NCBI GenBank assembly: GCA_031257015.1
Contig: JAIRPK010000053.1
Span: 1 to 64,000 of the forward strand
Direction of reading: 5' to 3'
Source: Tannerellaceae bacterium
GTDB lineage: Bacteria; Bacteroidota; Bacteroidia; Bacteroidales; Tannerellaceae
Length of the DNA: 64,000 nt
In this document: positions 27,282 to 36,245 of the stretch, in pieces
Position numbering within the stretch: the stretch's first letter is position 1
How the letters are laid out: every line of letters starts with the position of its first letter
Made by a program: the position numbers and the translations under genes
Notes under the pieces: generated by a model
What the model was told of the DNA's origin: nothing
Databases searched by the model: none
What the model saw: the letters and a program-made list of their open reading frames with translations, nothing else

Positions 27282-27830
27282 TTATAGATTATTATTTGTG
27301 AGTAATTCCAATAATTTACGTTTAGCACGTAGATACTGCGTTCTGACACTAGTAGGCTGAATTTTCAGTATTGAAGCGATTTCATCCATATCATATCCTT
27401 CAAACAGATAAAGAGAAAGAACAACGCGATAGCCAGGCGGCAGTTTAATAACAGCATTTCTTACACGTTGAACCTCTAGTTGAACTGACGCATAGTCAGC
27501 CTCAATATCATCTCCATCATCCACAGGTGCAGCATAGTTAATCGGCAATTCCTCCCATTCTACATCCCTTCGCCTAAGGTAATCAATAGCAGTATTGACA
27601 GCTATACGCTGCATCCAGGCTTCAAAGTTATGTCCCATTCGATACTGGTTGATTCGAGAGAATATTTTAAGAAAAACATCCTGCATAGCTTCTTCTGCTT
27701 CGCCACTATTTCCAAGAATACGCAGACAAGCATTATAAAGCTTATTGGCATAGCGTTCATAAAGTGTCAGTTGGGCCTGTTTACAGCCTTGTCGGCACGC
27801 TTCTATCATATCAGTCATTGCATTGTTCAT
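27282..27830 (-). CDS. ECF RNA polymerase sigma factor
   Basis: A 182-aa ECF sigma factor. Region 2 is YERYANKLYNACLRILGNSG through EEAMQDVFLKIF and FEAWMQRIAVNTAIDYLRRR; region 4 is LPPGYRVVLSLYLFEGYDMD through SVRTQYLRAKRKL. Length is typical. It heads a three-gene unit with a putative anti-sigma protein and a secreted DUF4097-like protein. Its target promoters cannot be inferred here. Confidence 0.93.
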   Translation of the reverse strand: MNNAMTDMIEACRQGCKQAQLTLYERYANKLYNACLRILGNSGEAEEAMQDVFLKIFSRINQYRMGHNFEAWMQRIAVNTAIDYLRRRDVEWEELPINYAAPVDDGDDIEADYASVQLEVQRVRNAVIKLPPGYRVVLSLYLFEGYDMDEIASILKIQPTSVRTQYLRAKRKLLELLTNNNL

Positions 27831-27891
27831 TCTGCTTGTTTTAATAATAATAACGAATAAGGATTATTAATCGTTGCACATGCGATTAGGC

Positions 27892-27924
27892 AAAAAAAGA
27901 AGAGCATCTCACGACGCCCCTCTC
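27892..27924 (-). terminator. Probable terminator of the NigD-like gene
   Basis: On the minus strand a stem of about 10 bp, with several G-U pairs, and a 10-nt loop runs into seven Ts, about 40 bp after the stop. Confidence 0.5.
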
Positions 27925-27965
27925 TCTGAACTAAATGATAAAAATAAAAGTTATGTGGGAAGGTG

Positions 27966-28715
27966 TTATTCCAAACTGTTTTTATCCAACTTTAGTTCTG
28001 GCTGAAGTTCTAACTTTAGTTCTGGCTGAATATCCGTTGCTTTTGTTTGCGCAAGAGAGTTATATCGACTCTTGTACTCTTTAACGCCTTCAAAAGTATT
28101 TACTTTAATAATTAATTCTACATCTTTTCCTCTTGTATCTATGCTGCTAAGGTCAAAGGCCACAATACCGTAACGCAGCAAATCAGATTTATCTTCAAAG
28201 GCATTATAGCGTACATCCAGTTTATAGCCATCTGTTGTATCGCAGAGCAGATTGACAGAATGTTTAAATCGTCCACTATACTCTATTTCAAATATAATAT
28301 TCAGAAAACCATCACCTATCCAAAGATCTTCAAGTTTCAATGGATCTTTTCCATAAATTGAATCATTCTTTTCTTGCATATCGGCAGATAAAGTTTTGGT
28401 TAGGATTGTATCAACGCGATTCACTTTCACTGCATAATCATAACCTTGAACGCGCCTGCCCAATAAAGTATAGTTAATCTGTACCCGTTGCGGACGTTGC
28501 GGCTGAAAGGGAAGATACAGTGGGGATGCTGGCCATAAAGTTGCGCCATTGTCCAAAGAAAAGAAAAATGAGTTATCATTAATCGGTCTAGCCGTTGCAT
28601 ACGACATTCGATACTCATCCAATGAGTAGCCATCATTATTGCTTAGACAAGAATTTAGGCCTATGATCAGCAACGTCAAGACAAATGTTTTGAAATAGCA
28701 AACTAATCTCTTCAT
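27966..28715 (-). CDS. NigD-like lipoprotein
   Basis: A 249-aa lipoprotein read from the ATG ending at 28715; the longer frame to 28883 adds an implausible N-terminus. Signal peptide FVLTLLIIGLNSC gives lipidation at Cys23. The body resembles NigD-family outer-membrane-associated proteins of Bacteroidetes (YDYAVKVNRVDTILTK, VAFDLSS). The C-terminus holds an 8-residue near-duplication (QPELKLEL, QPELKLDK) encoded by a 24-bp tandem repeat. Family function is poorly known. It has its own terminator. Confidence 0.7.
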   Translation of the reverse strand: MKRLVCYFKTFVLTLLIIGLNSCLSNNDGYSLDEYRMSYATARPINDNSFFFSLDNGATLWPASPLYLPFQPQRPQRVQINYTLLGRRVQGYDYAVKVNRVDTILTKTLSADMQEKNDSIYGKDPLKLEDLWIGDGFLNIIFEIEYSGRFKHSVNLLCDTTDGYKLDVRYNAFEDKSDLLRYGIVAFDLSSIDTRGKDVELIIKVNTFEGVKEYKSRYNSLAQTKATDIQPELKLELQPELKLDKNSLE

Positions 28716-28932
28716 ACAAAAAATCAAAATATCGTTTATTTTAATATTCATTTTACGAGGTTTTTCGTCATTCCCCACATAAATATGATGCAAAAAAAAA
28801 ATAAATGCTGCAAAGCAATGAGAGAATTGCAATAAATCAAGAAGCTCTGAAATAGGCCTCAAACAATTTGATAACAACCACAAAACTCATAACACACACA
28901 TAAACCATTTCGCAAAAGATATACTCCTGTCC

Positions 28933-28969
28933 AAAAGAATACCCCCCAGCATCTCTAAAAGCTGAGGGG
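28933..28969 (-). terminator. Probable rpsA terminator
   Basis: CCCCTCAGC (complement of 28961-28969) pairs with GCTGGGGGG (28942-28950) on the minus strand with one mismatch, followed by TATTCTTTT. About 45 bp after the rpsA stop. Confidence 0.5.
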
Positions 28970-29013
28970 CATCTCTAACAATAAAAAAAATTATTATGGA
29001 ACCAAAATGACCG

Positions 29014-30819
29014 TTATTCCTTATCTTTTAGCTTTTCTTTCAAAGCTGCTAGCCCTTCAATATCTCCAAGCGTGGCTTTCTCCACATTAGGCTGTTGAGC
29101 CTGTGGTTCCTCTTTCCTTGGGCGGCGATTTCTTTTTTCTCCGCCACCGCCTGCATGAGAAGAAGCATCTCGCCTCTGCGATTTTTGTTCATCCTCATGT
29201 ATGCGACTATGAGAAAGAATTATGCGCTTTGTTTCTTTGTTAAATTCTATTACCTTAAAGAGAAGTTTTTCCTCTACAACTGCCGGAGAAGCATCCTCTT
29301 TAACCAAATGCTTTGGGGTTACAAATCCTTCTACTCCATAAGGCAAAGAAACGACAGCACCTTTATCCATTATTTCTATAACCGTACCCTCATGTATAGA
29401 GCCAACAGTGAAAATAGTTTCAAAGACATCCCAGGGATTTTCCCCCATCTGTTTATGCCCTAAACTCAACCGACGGCTATCCTTATCTATCTCCAATACC
29501 TGAACGTCTATTTCCGCTCCTATATGTGTAAACTCGCTCGGATGCTTGATTTTCTTTGTCCAGGAGAGGTCAGAAATATGAATCAAACCCTCTACACCTT
29601 CTTCGATCTCTACAAAAACACCAAAATTGGTAAAATTACGCACTCTGGCAACATGCTTAGAACCTATTGGGAAACGAGATTCTATGTTTTCCCAAGGATC
29701 AGACTTGAGTTGCTTAATTCCCAGCGACATCTTCCTTTCGTCACGATCAAGGGTCAAAATAACAGCTTCCACATCTTCGCCTACTTTTAGGAAATCCTGC
29801 GCACTACGCAAATGCTGCGTCCATGACATTTCAGAAACATGAATCAATCCTTCCACACCTGGAGCAACCTCTATGAAGGCACCATAGTCGGCCATCACAA
29901 CCACTTTACCTGTTATATGATCTCCAACTTTAAGCGATGCGTCAAGGGCATCCCATGGATGCGGAGTAAGCTGCTTCAATCCAAGTGCAATTCTTCTCTT
30001 CTCATCATCAAAATCAAGGATAACGACATTAATCTTCTCATCAAGCTTAACAAGTTCTTCCGGATGCGCCACTCTTCCCCATGAAAGATCGGTTATATGA
30101 ATCAAACCGTCCACGCCTCCAAGATCAACAAACACACCATACGTCGTAATGTTTTTAACTGTTCCTTCCAAAACCTGTCCTTTTTCCAGTTTCGAGATAA
30201 TATCCTTCTTCTGTTGCTCAAGCTCAGCTTCAATAAGAGCTTTGTGCGATACAACTACGTTCTTAAAGTCTTGATTGATCTTTACAATCTTGAACTCCAT
30301 CGTCTTATTTACAAAGACATCATAATCACGGATTGGCTTCACATCAATTTGCGAACCGGGAAGGAAAGCTTCAATGCCGAAAACATCGACAATCATACCA
30401 CCTTTTGTACGACATTTGATAAAACCTTTAATAACCTCGTCGTTTTCCAAAGCAGCATTTACGCGATCCCAGGAACGAGTTGCACAAGCCTTTTTATGAG
30501 AAAGAAGAAGTTGCCCTTTTTTATCCTCCTGACTTTCTATAAATACCTCAACCTGATCGCCTACCTTAAGTTCCGTATTATACCGAAACTCCGACATCGG
30601 AATTACGCCGTCCGACTTAAAACCGATGTTGATTACCACCTCTCGCTTGTTCATTGATGTTACCGTACCGATTACGACTTCCTTGTCCTTAACCGTATTC
30701 AAAGTTTCATCATAAGTTTTCGTAAGATCTTCTTTAGATACACTTCCGTAAGTGTCACCAGCTTCGTATGATTCCCAGTTAAAATCCTCCAAAGGGAGGA
30801 TGTCTTTAAAACTTTTCAT
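29014..30819 (-). CDS. rpsA: 30S ribosomal protein S1
   Basis: A 601-aa RNA-binding protein with six S1 (OB-fold) domains, e.g. GTVTSMNKREVVINIGFKSD, GTVKNITTYGVFVDLGGVDG, GKVVVMADYGAFIEVAPGVE and ARVRNFTNFGVFVEIEEGVE. It recruits mRNA to the ribosome, which matters in Bacteroidetes where Shine-Dalgarno sites are weak. The C-terminus is basic and Gly-rich (GGGGEKRNRRPRKEE). Single gene with a TATCTTTG box upstream. Confidence 0.97.
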   Translation of the reverse strand: MKSFKDILPLEDFNWESYEAGDTYGSVSKEDLTKTYDETLNTVKDKEVVIGTVTSMNKREVVINIGFKSDGVIPMSEFRYNTELKVGDQVEVFIESQEDKKGQLLLSHKKACATRSWDRVNAALENDEVIKGFIKCRTKGGMIVDVFGIEAFLPGSQIDVKPIRDYDVFVNKTMEFKIVKINQDFKNVVVSHKALIEAELEQQKKDIISKLEKGQVLEGTVKNITTYGVFVDLGGVDGLIHITDLSWGRVAHPEELVKLDEKINVVILDFDDEKRRIALGLKQLTPHPWDALDASLKVGDHITGKVVVMADYGAFIEVAPGVEGLIHVSEMSWTQHLRSAQDFLKVGEDVEAVILTLDRDERKMSLGIKQLKSDPWENIESRFPIGSKHVARVRNFTNFGVFVEIEEGVEGLIHISDLSWTKKIKHPSEFTHIGAEIDVQVLEIDKDSRRLSLGHKQMGENPWDVFETIFTVGSIHEGTVIEIMDKGAVVSLPYGVEGFVTPKHLVKEDASPAVVEEKLLFKVIEFNKETKRIILSHSRIHEDEQKSQRRDASSHAGGGGEKRNRRPRKEEPQAQQPNVEKATLGDIEGLAALKEKLKDKE

Positions 30820-30893
30820 TCTTAAAATTGTTATACTTTTTTGATTTAATTATTGAGTTAGACATTATATATTATTGTAATTCTAAACCGTAG

Positions 30894-30901
30894 CAAAGAT
30901 A
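30894..30901 (-). promoter_or_regulatory. -7 box for rpsA
   Basis: Minus strand TATCTTTG, a perfect consensus match about 75 bp before the rpsA ATG. Confidence 0.5.
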
Positions 30902-30917
30902 AGCTTTTTTTCAATAC

Positions 30918-31271
30918 TCAGTTATGCCTCTTCCGATAGGCATTACAAAAGAAATGATCAATAGTAAGAAGCAGTAATGACAAGGCGCCGATATAAATAT
31001 AAAATGATACGGAAGCCATATCGACCTGGGGCAATTTAATTTCGCAAATATCGACCTTTCGGAGAGCAAAAACCGACAAAACAATAATAAGAACAGAAGC
31101 CACAATAACAGCAAGCAAAGCCAGTCGTTCGTTGCGCCTCTTTCGTTTTTCCTCGTCTCTGATGATTCTCTTCATCACATTCACTGCAAACGCCGGCGAT
31201 GGAGCATCCCCATCAGGCAAACGTTCAAAAATTTGTTTCAACCAATCAGTTTCATTTCTATTCATATTCAA
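30918..31271 (-). CDS. Small two-helix membrane protein next to ECF sigma factor
   Basis: A 117-aa protein with a charged N-terminal segment and two transmembrane helices (about residues 48-66 and 88-106). It overlaps the upstream ECF sigma gene by 14 bp, so translation is coupled. By position it may regulate that sigma factor, though no anti-sigma domain is recognisable. Confidence 0.7.
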   Translation of the reverse strand: MNMNRNETDWLKQIFERLPDGDAPSPAFAVNVMKRIIRDEEKRKRRNERLALLAVIVASVLIIVLSVFALRKVDICEIKLPQVDMASVSFYIYIGALSLLLLTIDHFFCNAYRKRHN

Positions 31272-31824
31272 TCTTTTTTAAATCACTAATTATAAGAAGC
31301 AGTTTTTTTCTTATTCGATGCAATCGTGTCTTTACATTAGAGGCTGAAAGACCGGAAATTTGCACAATCTCGTCTACACTCTTATCCTCCATATAAAAAA
31401 GAAGAATCAAAGCACTTTCATCAGGAGGCAATTTAGCAATAGCAAGTTCCAGCATCCTTACCTGTTCATTCTCCCCGCTACGCCCCATCAGCGCGGCGAC
31501 ATCCTCTTCCGACACATTTTCAATCTGCGCCTCCTCGATAGCCAGATACTCGCGCTTCGTCTTCCTTAACTCCGAAATGGCAGTATTGTAAGCTATTCGA
31601 TATATCCACGTCGAAAACGAACATGCGCCCTTGAACGCAGGCAAATTCCTGTAAACCTTCATGAACACATCCTGCGCCAACTCTTCTGTATCCTCCCTCT
31701 TTCGCGTCAGTTTGAATATCAGGGAATGAATCGGGCGGCTGTACTTCTCTATCAAGCAACTAAAAGCAGCCATGTCACCCTGCCGGATGCGCTCTACATA
31801 ATATGTATCAGAATATCGTTCCAT
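31258..31824 (-). CDS. ECF RNA polymerase sigma factor
   Basis: A 188-aa ECF sigma factor read from the ATG ending at 31824 (MERYSDTYYVERIRQGD); an upstream in-frame ATG at 31875 would add 17 residues atypical for the family. Region 2 is FSCLIEKYSRPIHSLIFKL, TEELAQDVFMKVYRN and FSTWIYRIAYNTAISELRK; region 4 is LPPDESALILLFYMEDKSVD and ASNVKTRLHRIRKKL. It is co-transcribed with the small membrane gene downstream. Confidence 0.92.
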   Translation of the reverse strand: MERYSDTYYVERIRQGDMAAFSCLIEKYSRPIHSLIFKLTRKREDTEELAQDVFMKVYRNLPAFKGACSFSTWIYRIAYNTAISELRKTKREYLAIEEAQIENVSEEDVAALMGRSGENEQVRMLELAIAKLPPDESALILLFYMEDKSVDEIVQISGLSASNVKTRLHRIRKKLLLIISDLKKIEYE

Positions 31825-32255
31825 CAGCAATATAGACGCACTCCGTTTCAACAAGTTACAAGCAATATAACTCAAACTCTGGAAACAGTCTTAGGACAAA
31901 AAGCAGAAATCCCTCAAACATAAGTAGCGCTCAAACAGTTCAACATCCAGCACCAGCAAGAAAAATTCATTATACATAAGCCCTAATCAGCATAACGGCA
32001 AACATTTCAACTCACCATAAAGAATAAACAAAACATGCCTCATCCATTTCAACAACAAGTTCAGAACCCAAACACCCTCTTCCGATCTTTTATAGCAGTA
32101 TTATCAAAAGCCCGCAACAGAAATGGAGGAATTTTATCAAGCAGGCCCCTCTCAAAAATCTCACCAACCCTTTCAGAATCATTTGAAAGCCCAATTTTCA
32201 TTCCAGGCAAGGCATTTAGCAAAATAGAAGAGAAGAAAAGAAATTGCATATAACT
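31825..32255. other. Intergenic, no feature recognised
   Basis: About 430 bp upstream of the sigma factor gene, AT-rich, without a supportable ORF or strong hairpin. It runs into array 5. Confidence 0.45.
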
Positions 32256-32655
32256 TTTGTTGAACATCAAAATTGCAATACAATTTTACATCAGCTATTT
32301 GACAGTCAGCAAAAATATCATACTGTTTTACACCGTATGCTTACCAAACAGCAAAATACTCATGCAAATTTACATCATATATTTGTTGAACAACAAAATA
32401 TCAATACAATTTTACATTGAATATTTGTCGAACAACAAAATATTAATGAAATTTCTCATCGCACATTTGACGAACAACAAAATAATCAAACAATTCCACA
32501 TCGCAATTTCTACTAACAACAAATTATCTATGCAGTTTTACATCAGCTATTTGCCTATCAACAAATTAGCCATGTAATTTTACATCACATATTTGTCGAA
32601 CAACAAAATAAGAAAACAATTTAGCATTACATTTTTGTCTAACAGCAAAATACCC
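32256..32655. repeat. Array 5: 42-bp array of two alternating palindromes
   Basis: Ten units lie at exact 42-bp steps (32256, 32298, 32340, 32382, 32424, 32466, 32508, 32550, 32592, 32634). Each joins a palindrome of the type TTTGTTGAACAACAAA (perfect at 32382) with a second one like ATGCAAATTTACAT about 21 bp away. Spacing between successive palindromes is therefore about 21 bp. Copies are diverged but phase is exact. A 106-codon open frame over part of it is a by-product of the period. Confidence 0.9.
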
Positions 32656-33133
32656 ATTCAGTGGTAAACAAGCATTTTATAGCATTGCAAAAGCACAACA
32701 CCAACAATCAACAAGCAAAACATCAATTCAAATCATCAACCCGTCCGACAATCAAGTAAACCCAAAGAGCAAAAGGCAAACTCTACAAATCAGGAGAGGA
32801 AAACAATCATACCAACAGCCAAAGCACTACCGCTTCTGCCTGTCAAAGCATTTCATTAAACTCAAAACATTAACGCGACACATCTACAACTATACAAACC
32901 AGCCAAAAGAGCTGCAATAAACCACATGACACAATGCAAAGCCTCATCTACAAACTCCTGGGACAAAACAATATATACATGGGACAAAGACTCCAGCCAC
33001 ACGTTCAATTCGCTATATAGAAAGGAGTCATGGAAAAATGGCCCATAAAACAAGACAAACTGTAACCAAAAACATGGCAAGACGTCAAAAGAGCATAATA
33101 ATTAAATTATCAACCAAATAAAAAGTAAAACTT
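32656..33133. other. Intergenic, no feature recognised
   Basis: About 480 bp of A-rich sequence before the small membrane protein gene. CAAA/CAACA words recur, which may be decayed extensions of array 5; nothing coding is supportable. Confidence 0.45.
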
Positions 33134-33568
33134 ATGTTAGATTTCATATTAGTCCCGCTCGTCGTCGGGATATGCGTATCCGGAGTTTACAGCCTTTTTG
33201 CACTATTCGTTCAGCGCCGCGAACGCCTCTTAATAATTGAAAAACTGATCGAGAAGTTCGACGGCACAGCTCTAAGCGGCAAAATAAACCTCCCCAGTTT
33301 CGGCCCTCAGATATCTTTCATCGGCCTCAAAGCCGGTTGCCTCCTCACAGGCATAGGCTTGGGCCTCCTCTTCGGGTTTATGCTCAACGCCAGCCTGTGG
33401 AGCACCGGAATATACAATTTCGGCAACACGAATCATTACGACCACGTTGTTCGCAGGCTGCCCGAAGTAGCCTACGGCGCGTCAGTCCTCCTCTTCGGCG
33501 GCATCGGCCTCCTCATAGCCTTTATATTAGAACGAAAGATCTCCAATAAAAAGGAAGAAAAGCAATAA
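33134..33568 (+). CDS. Small membrane protein, DUF6249-like
   Basis: A 144-aa protein with three hydrophobic helices (about residues 3-26, 66-88 and 112-133) and a cytoplasmic charged loop (QRRERLLIIEKLIEKFDG). It resembles DUF6249 proteins that often accompany ECF sigma/anti-sigma genes in Bacteroidetes; here such a pair lies 1.3 kb away on the other strand. Function unknown. Confidence 0.65.
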   Translation: MLDFILVPLVVGICVSGVYSLFALFVQRRERLLIIEKLIEKFDGTALSGKINLPSFGPQISFIGLKAGCLLTGIGLGLLFGFMLNASLWSTGIYNFGNTNHYDHVVRRLPEVAYGASVLLFGGIGLLIAFILERKISNKKEEKQ

Positions 33569-33588
33569 GAAGGAAAAACAAAAAGAGA

Positions 33589-33637
33589 AATTAGCTCTGC
33601 ACGTCATAAATTGACAACTGCAGAGCTAATTTTTTTA
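33589..33637 (+). terminator. Terminator of the DUF6249-like gene
   Basis: A 13-bp perfect stem AATTAGCTCTGCA with its complement, a 17-nt loop and a T run. The 33638-33887 stretch beyond it holds only the topA promoter. Confidence 0.88.
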
Positions 33638-33810
33638 TCTGAAGAGTTCAAAAAAAACAATTTTCCCCCATCTCTTTAAACAAAGCAAAACACAAAGTAT
33701 CAACACAAAACTCAACATATTTACAATAAAATATGCAACTTCATAACAGATTATGTCGAAGAAAAAACACATATTTAGAAGTTTCCATATATTATTAGAA
33801 GTCCACATAT

Positions 33811-33843
33811 ATTGTTAGTTTTCGATTAAAGGATGTATATTTG
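33811..33843 (+). promoter_or_regulatory. topA promoter
   Basis: TATATTTG at 33836-33843 matches TAnnTTTG; ATTG at 33811-33814 is a partial -33 element 21 bp upstream. The start codon is 44 bp downstream. Confidence 0.55.
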
Positions 33844-33887
33844 CGGGCATGAAGCATTTAAATAGGTAATTATAATAGCAAAATGAT

Positions 33888-36233
33888 ATGCAGAAAAATT
33901 TAGTTATCGTGGAATCGCCGGCCAAGGCAAAAACAATAGAAAAGTTTTTAGGAAAGGATTTCAAAGTCAAGTCCAGTTATGGTCACATTAGAGATTTAAA
34001 GAAAAATTCCTTTGCAGTAGAGATAGACAATAATTATAAACCACTCTACATTGTCCCCAGCGATAAAGAAAAAATCGTAAACGAGTTAAAAGCCGAAGCA
34101 AACAAAGCCGAGATTGTCTGGCTCGCTTCCGATGAAGACCGTGAAGGTGAAGCCATATCATGGCATTTATCCGAAGTCCTTCAGCTAGACCCGTCGAGAA
34201 CTAAACGTATCGTTTTTCATGAAATAACCAAGAAAGCAATACTCCACGCCATCGAAACGCCTCGCAGCATTGACTACAATCTTGTGGACGCCCAACAGGC
34301 ACGTCGCGTATTAGACCGCATAGTAGGCTTTGAACTGTCTCCCGTTCTATGGAAAAGAGTAAAGCCGGCACTCTCCGCCGGAAGAGTTCAATCCGTAGCA
34401 GTCCGCCTAATCGTCGAAAGAGAAAGAGAGATAACCGCCTTCACTACTGAATCCTCTTATCGCGTAACAGGCGAATTCATCATTCCAGAAAAAAAAGCTC
34501 TCCTAAAAGCTGAGTTGAACAAACGCTTCAAGACAAAAGACGAAGCTTTGGAATTTCTTGAATCCTGCCGCAGTGAAAGCATATCATTTACAATAGAAGA
34601 CATATCCACAAAACCATTCAAAAAATCCCCCGCCGCTCCATTCACTACCTCAACACTGCAGCAGGAAGCTTCCCGCAAGCTAGGTTACAACGTCTCGCAA
34701 ACCATGATTGTCGCTCAAAAGCTCTATGAAGCCGGCCACATTACATACATGCGAACCGACTCCGTCAATCTGAGCGATCTAGCTCTGAACGAAACCCAAA
34801 AAACAGTACAAGAAACTTATGGAGAGAAATATTTCAAATTCAGAAAATACACCACGAAAACCAAAGGAGCACAAGAAGCGCACGAAGCCATTCGCCCCAC
34901 ATACATAGGCATAGAAACAATTAACGGAACAGCTCAAGAAAACAAACTATACAATCTTATTCGCAAACGGACACTCGCCTGCCAAATGGCCGATGCTGAA
35001 CTGGAACGAACAACTGTAACTCTAGACATATCTGGGAAGAAAGAGAAATTCGTTGCCGTTGGCGAAGTCATTATCTTCGACGGCTTCCTCCAAGTTTACC
35101 ATGAAAGCACCGACGATGAAACAGAAAAAGACGAAGACGCCCACCTCCCTTTAGTCCACCTGAACGACACGCTTGCAATGAAAACAATAACCGCAACAGA
35201 ACGCTTCACGCAACGCCCACCACGATACACTGAAGCCAGCCTAGTTCGCCGTATGGAAGAATTGGGCATAGGCCGCCCTTCAACCTACGCTCCAACAATC
35301 CAAACAATCCTTAACCGCAAATACGTTGCCAAAGGAGAAACAGAAGGCACTGAACGCCATTACTACATCATAACCTTAGCCAACAACAAGATTACGACAG
35401 AAGAAAAAACTGAAAAAACAGGAGCCGACAAAGGCAAGCTAATACCCACCGACATAGGCACAGTAGTCAACGACTTTCTGACAGAATATTTCCCCAGCAT
35501 CCTCGACTACAATTTCACTGCAAGAGTAGAAAAGGAATTTGATTCCATAGCCGAAGGCGAACTAAACTGGACTAAATCCATAGATACTTTTTACAAAATG
35601 TTTCACCCCATAGTAGAAAACGCTTCAAGCATGAAAAGTGAGCATAAAATCGGCGAACGCAAACTAGGGGATGATCCTAAGACAGGATTGCCTATTTTCG
35701 TAAAAATAGGACGCTTTGGTCCCGTCGCCCAATTGGGTAGCACAACCAGTGAAGACAAAAACCGCAAGCCACAATTCGCCGCCCTAATGAAAGGGCAATC
35801 CATAGAAACAATCACTCTTGAAGAAGCTCTGAAGTTATTCGAACTCCCAAGGACACTCGGCGAATTTGAAGGAAAACCAGTCTCGTGTAACGTCGGCCGC
35901 TTCGGCCCATACATTCTCCACGACAGCAAATATATCTCCATCGTCGCTCCATTAATCCCCCAGACTATCTCCCTCGAAGAAGCCATTGTCCTAATAAAAG
36001 ACAAACGCCAAAAAGCTGCAGAGCGAATACTTAAAACATTTGACGATAAACCTGAACTAGAAATCCTAAACGGCCGCTTCGGCCCATACATATCATACAA
36101 CGGCAGTAATTACAAAATTCCCAAAACAATCAACAATCCTCAAAACCTCACTCTCGAAGACGTAATGGTTATCATAGAAAAATCAACAAAAACAAAACCC
36201 TCAAAACCGAAACGAACTGCAAAGAAAAAATAA
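33888..36233 (+). CDS. topA: DNA topoisomerase I
   Basis: A 781-aa type IA topoisomerase relaxing negative supercoils. The TOPRIM domain is N-terminal (VIVESPAKAKTIEKFLG, ASDEDREGEAISWHL). The catalytic tyrosine lies in HITYMRTDS near residue 288, and EELGIGRPSTYAPTI is present. The C-terminus carries Topo_C repeats (NVGRFGPYI, NGRFGPYI) instead of zinc fingers, usual in Bacteroidetes, and ends in a lysine-rich tail. ilvD follows after 12 bp. Confidence 0.97.
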   Translation: MQKNLVIVESPAKAKTIEKFLGKDFKVKSSYGHIRDLKKNSFAVEIDNNYKPLYIVPSDKEKIVNELKAEANKAEIVWLASDEDREGEAISWHLSEVLQLDPSRTKRIVFHEITKKAILHAIETPRSIDYNLVDAQQARRVLDRIVGFELSPVLWKRVKPALSAGRVQSVAVRLIVEREREITAFTTESSYRVTGEFIIPEKKALLKAELNKRFKTKDEALEFLESCRSESISFTIEDISTKPFKKSPAAPFTTSTLQQEASRKLGYNVSQTMIVAQKLYEAGHITYMRTDSVNLSDLALNETQKTVQETYGEKYFKFRKYTTKTKGAQEAHEAIRPTYIGIETINGTAQENKLYNLIRKRTLACQMADAELERTTVTLDISGKKEKFVAVGEVIIFDGFLQVYHESTDDETEKDEDAHLPLVHLNDTLAMKTITATERFTQRPPRYTEASLVRRMEELGIGRPSTYAPTIQTILNRKYVAKGETEGTERHYYIITLANNKITTEEKTEKTGADKGKLIPTDIGTVVNDFLTEYFPSILDYNFTARVEKEFDSIAEGELNWTKSIDTFYKMFHPIVENASSMKSEHKIGERKLGDDPKTGLPIFVKIGRFGPVAQLGSTTSEDKNRKPQFAALMKGQSIETITLEEALKLFELPRTLGEFEGKPVSCNVGRFGPYILHDSKYISIVAPLIPQTISLEEAIVLIKDKRQKAAERILKTFDDKPELEILNGRFGPYISYNGSNYKIPKTINNPQNLTLEDVMVIIEKSTKTKPSKPKRTAKKK

Positions 36234-36245
36234 ACTCTCTCCAAA

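Noticed and set aside
32257..32577. 106-codon open frame with 14-residue repeats
   Set aside because: By-product of the 42-bp period; the repeats continue past its stop codon in the same DNA phase without regard to the reading frame.
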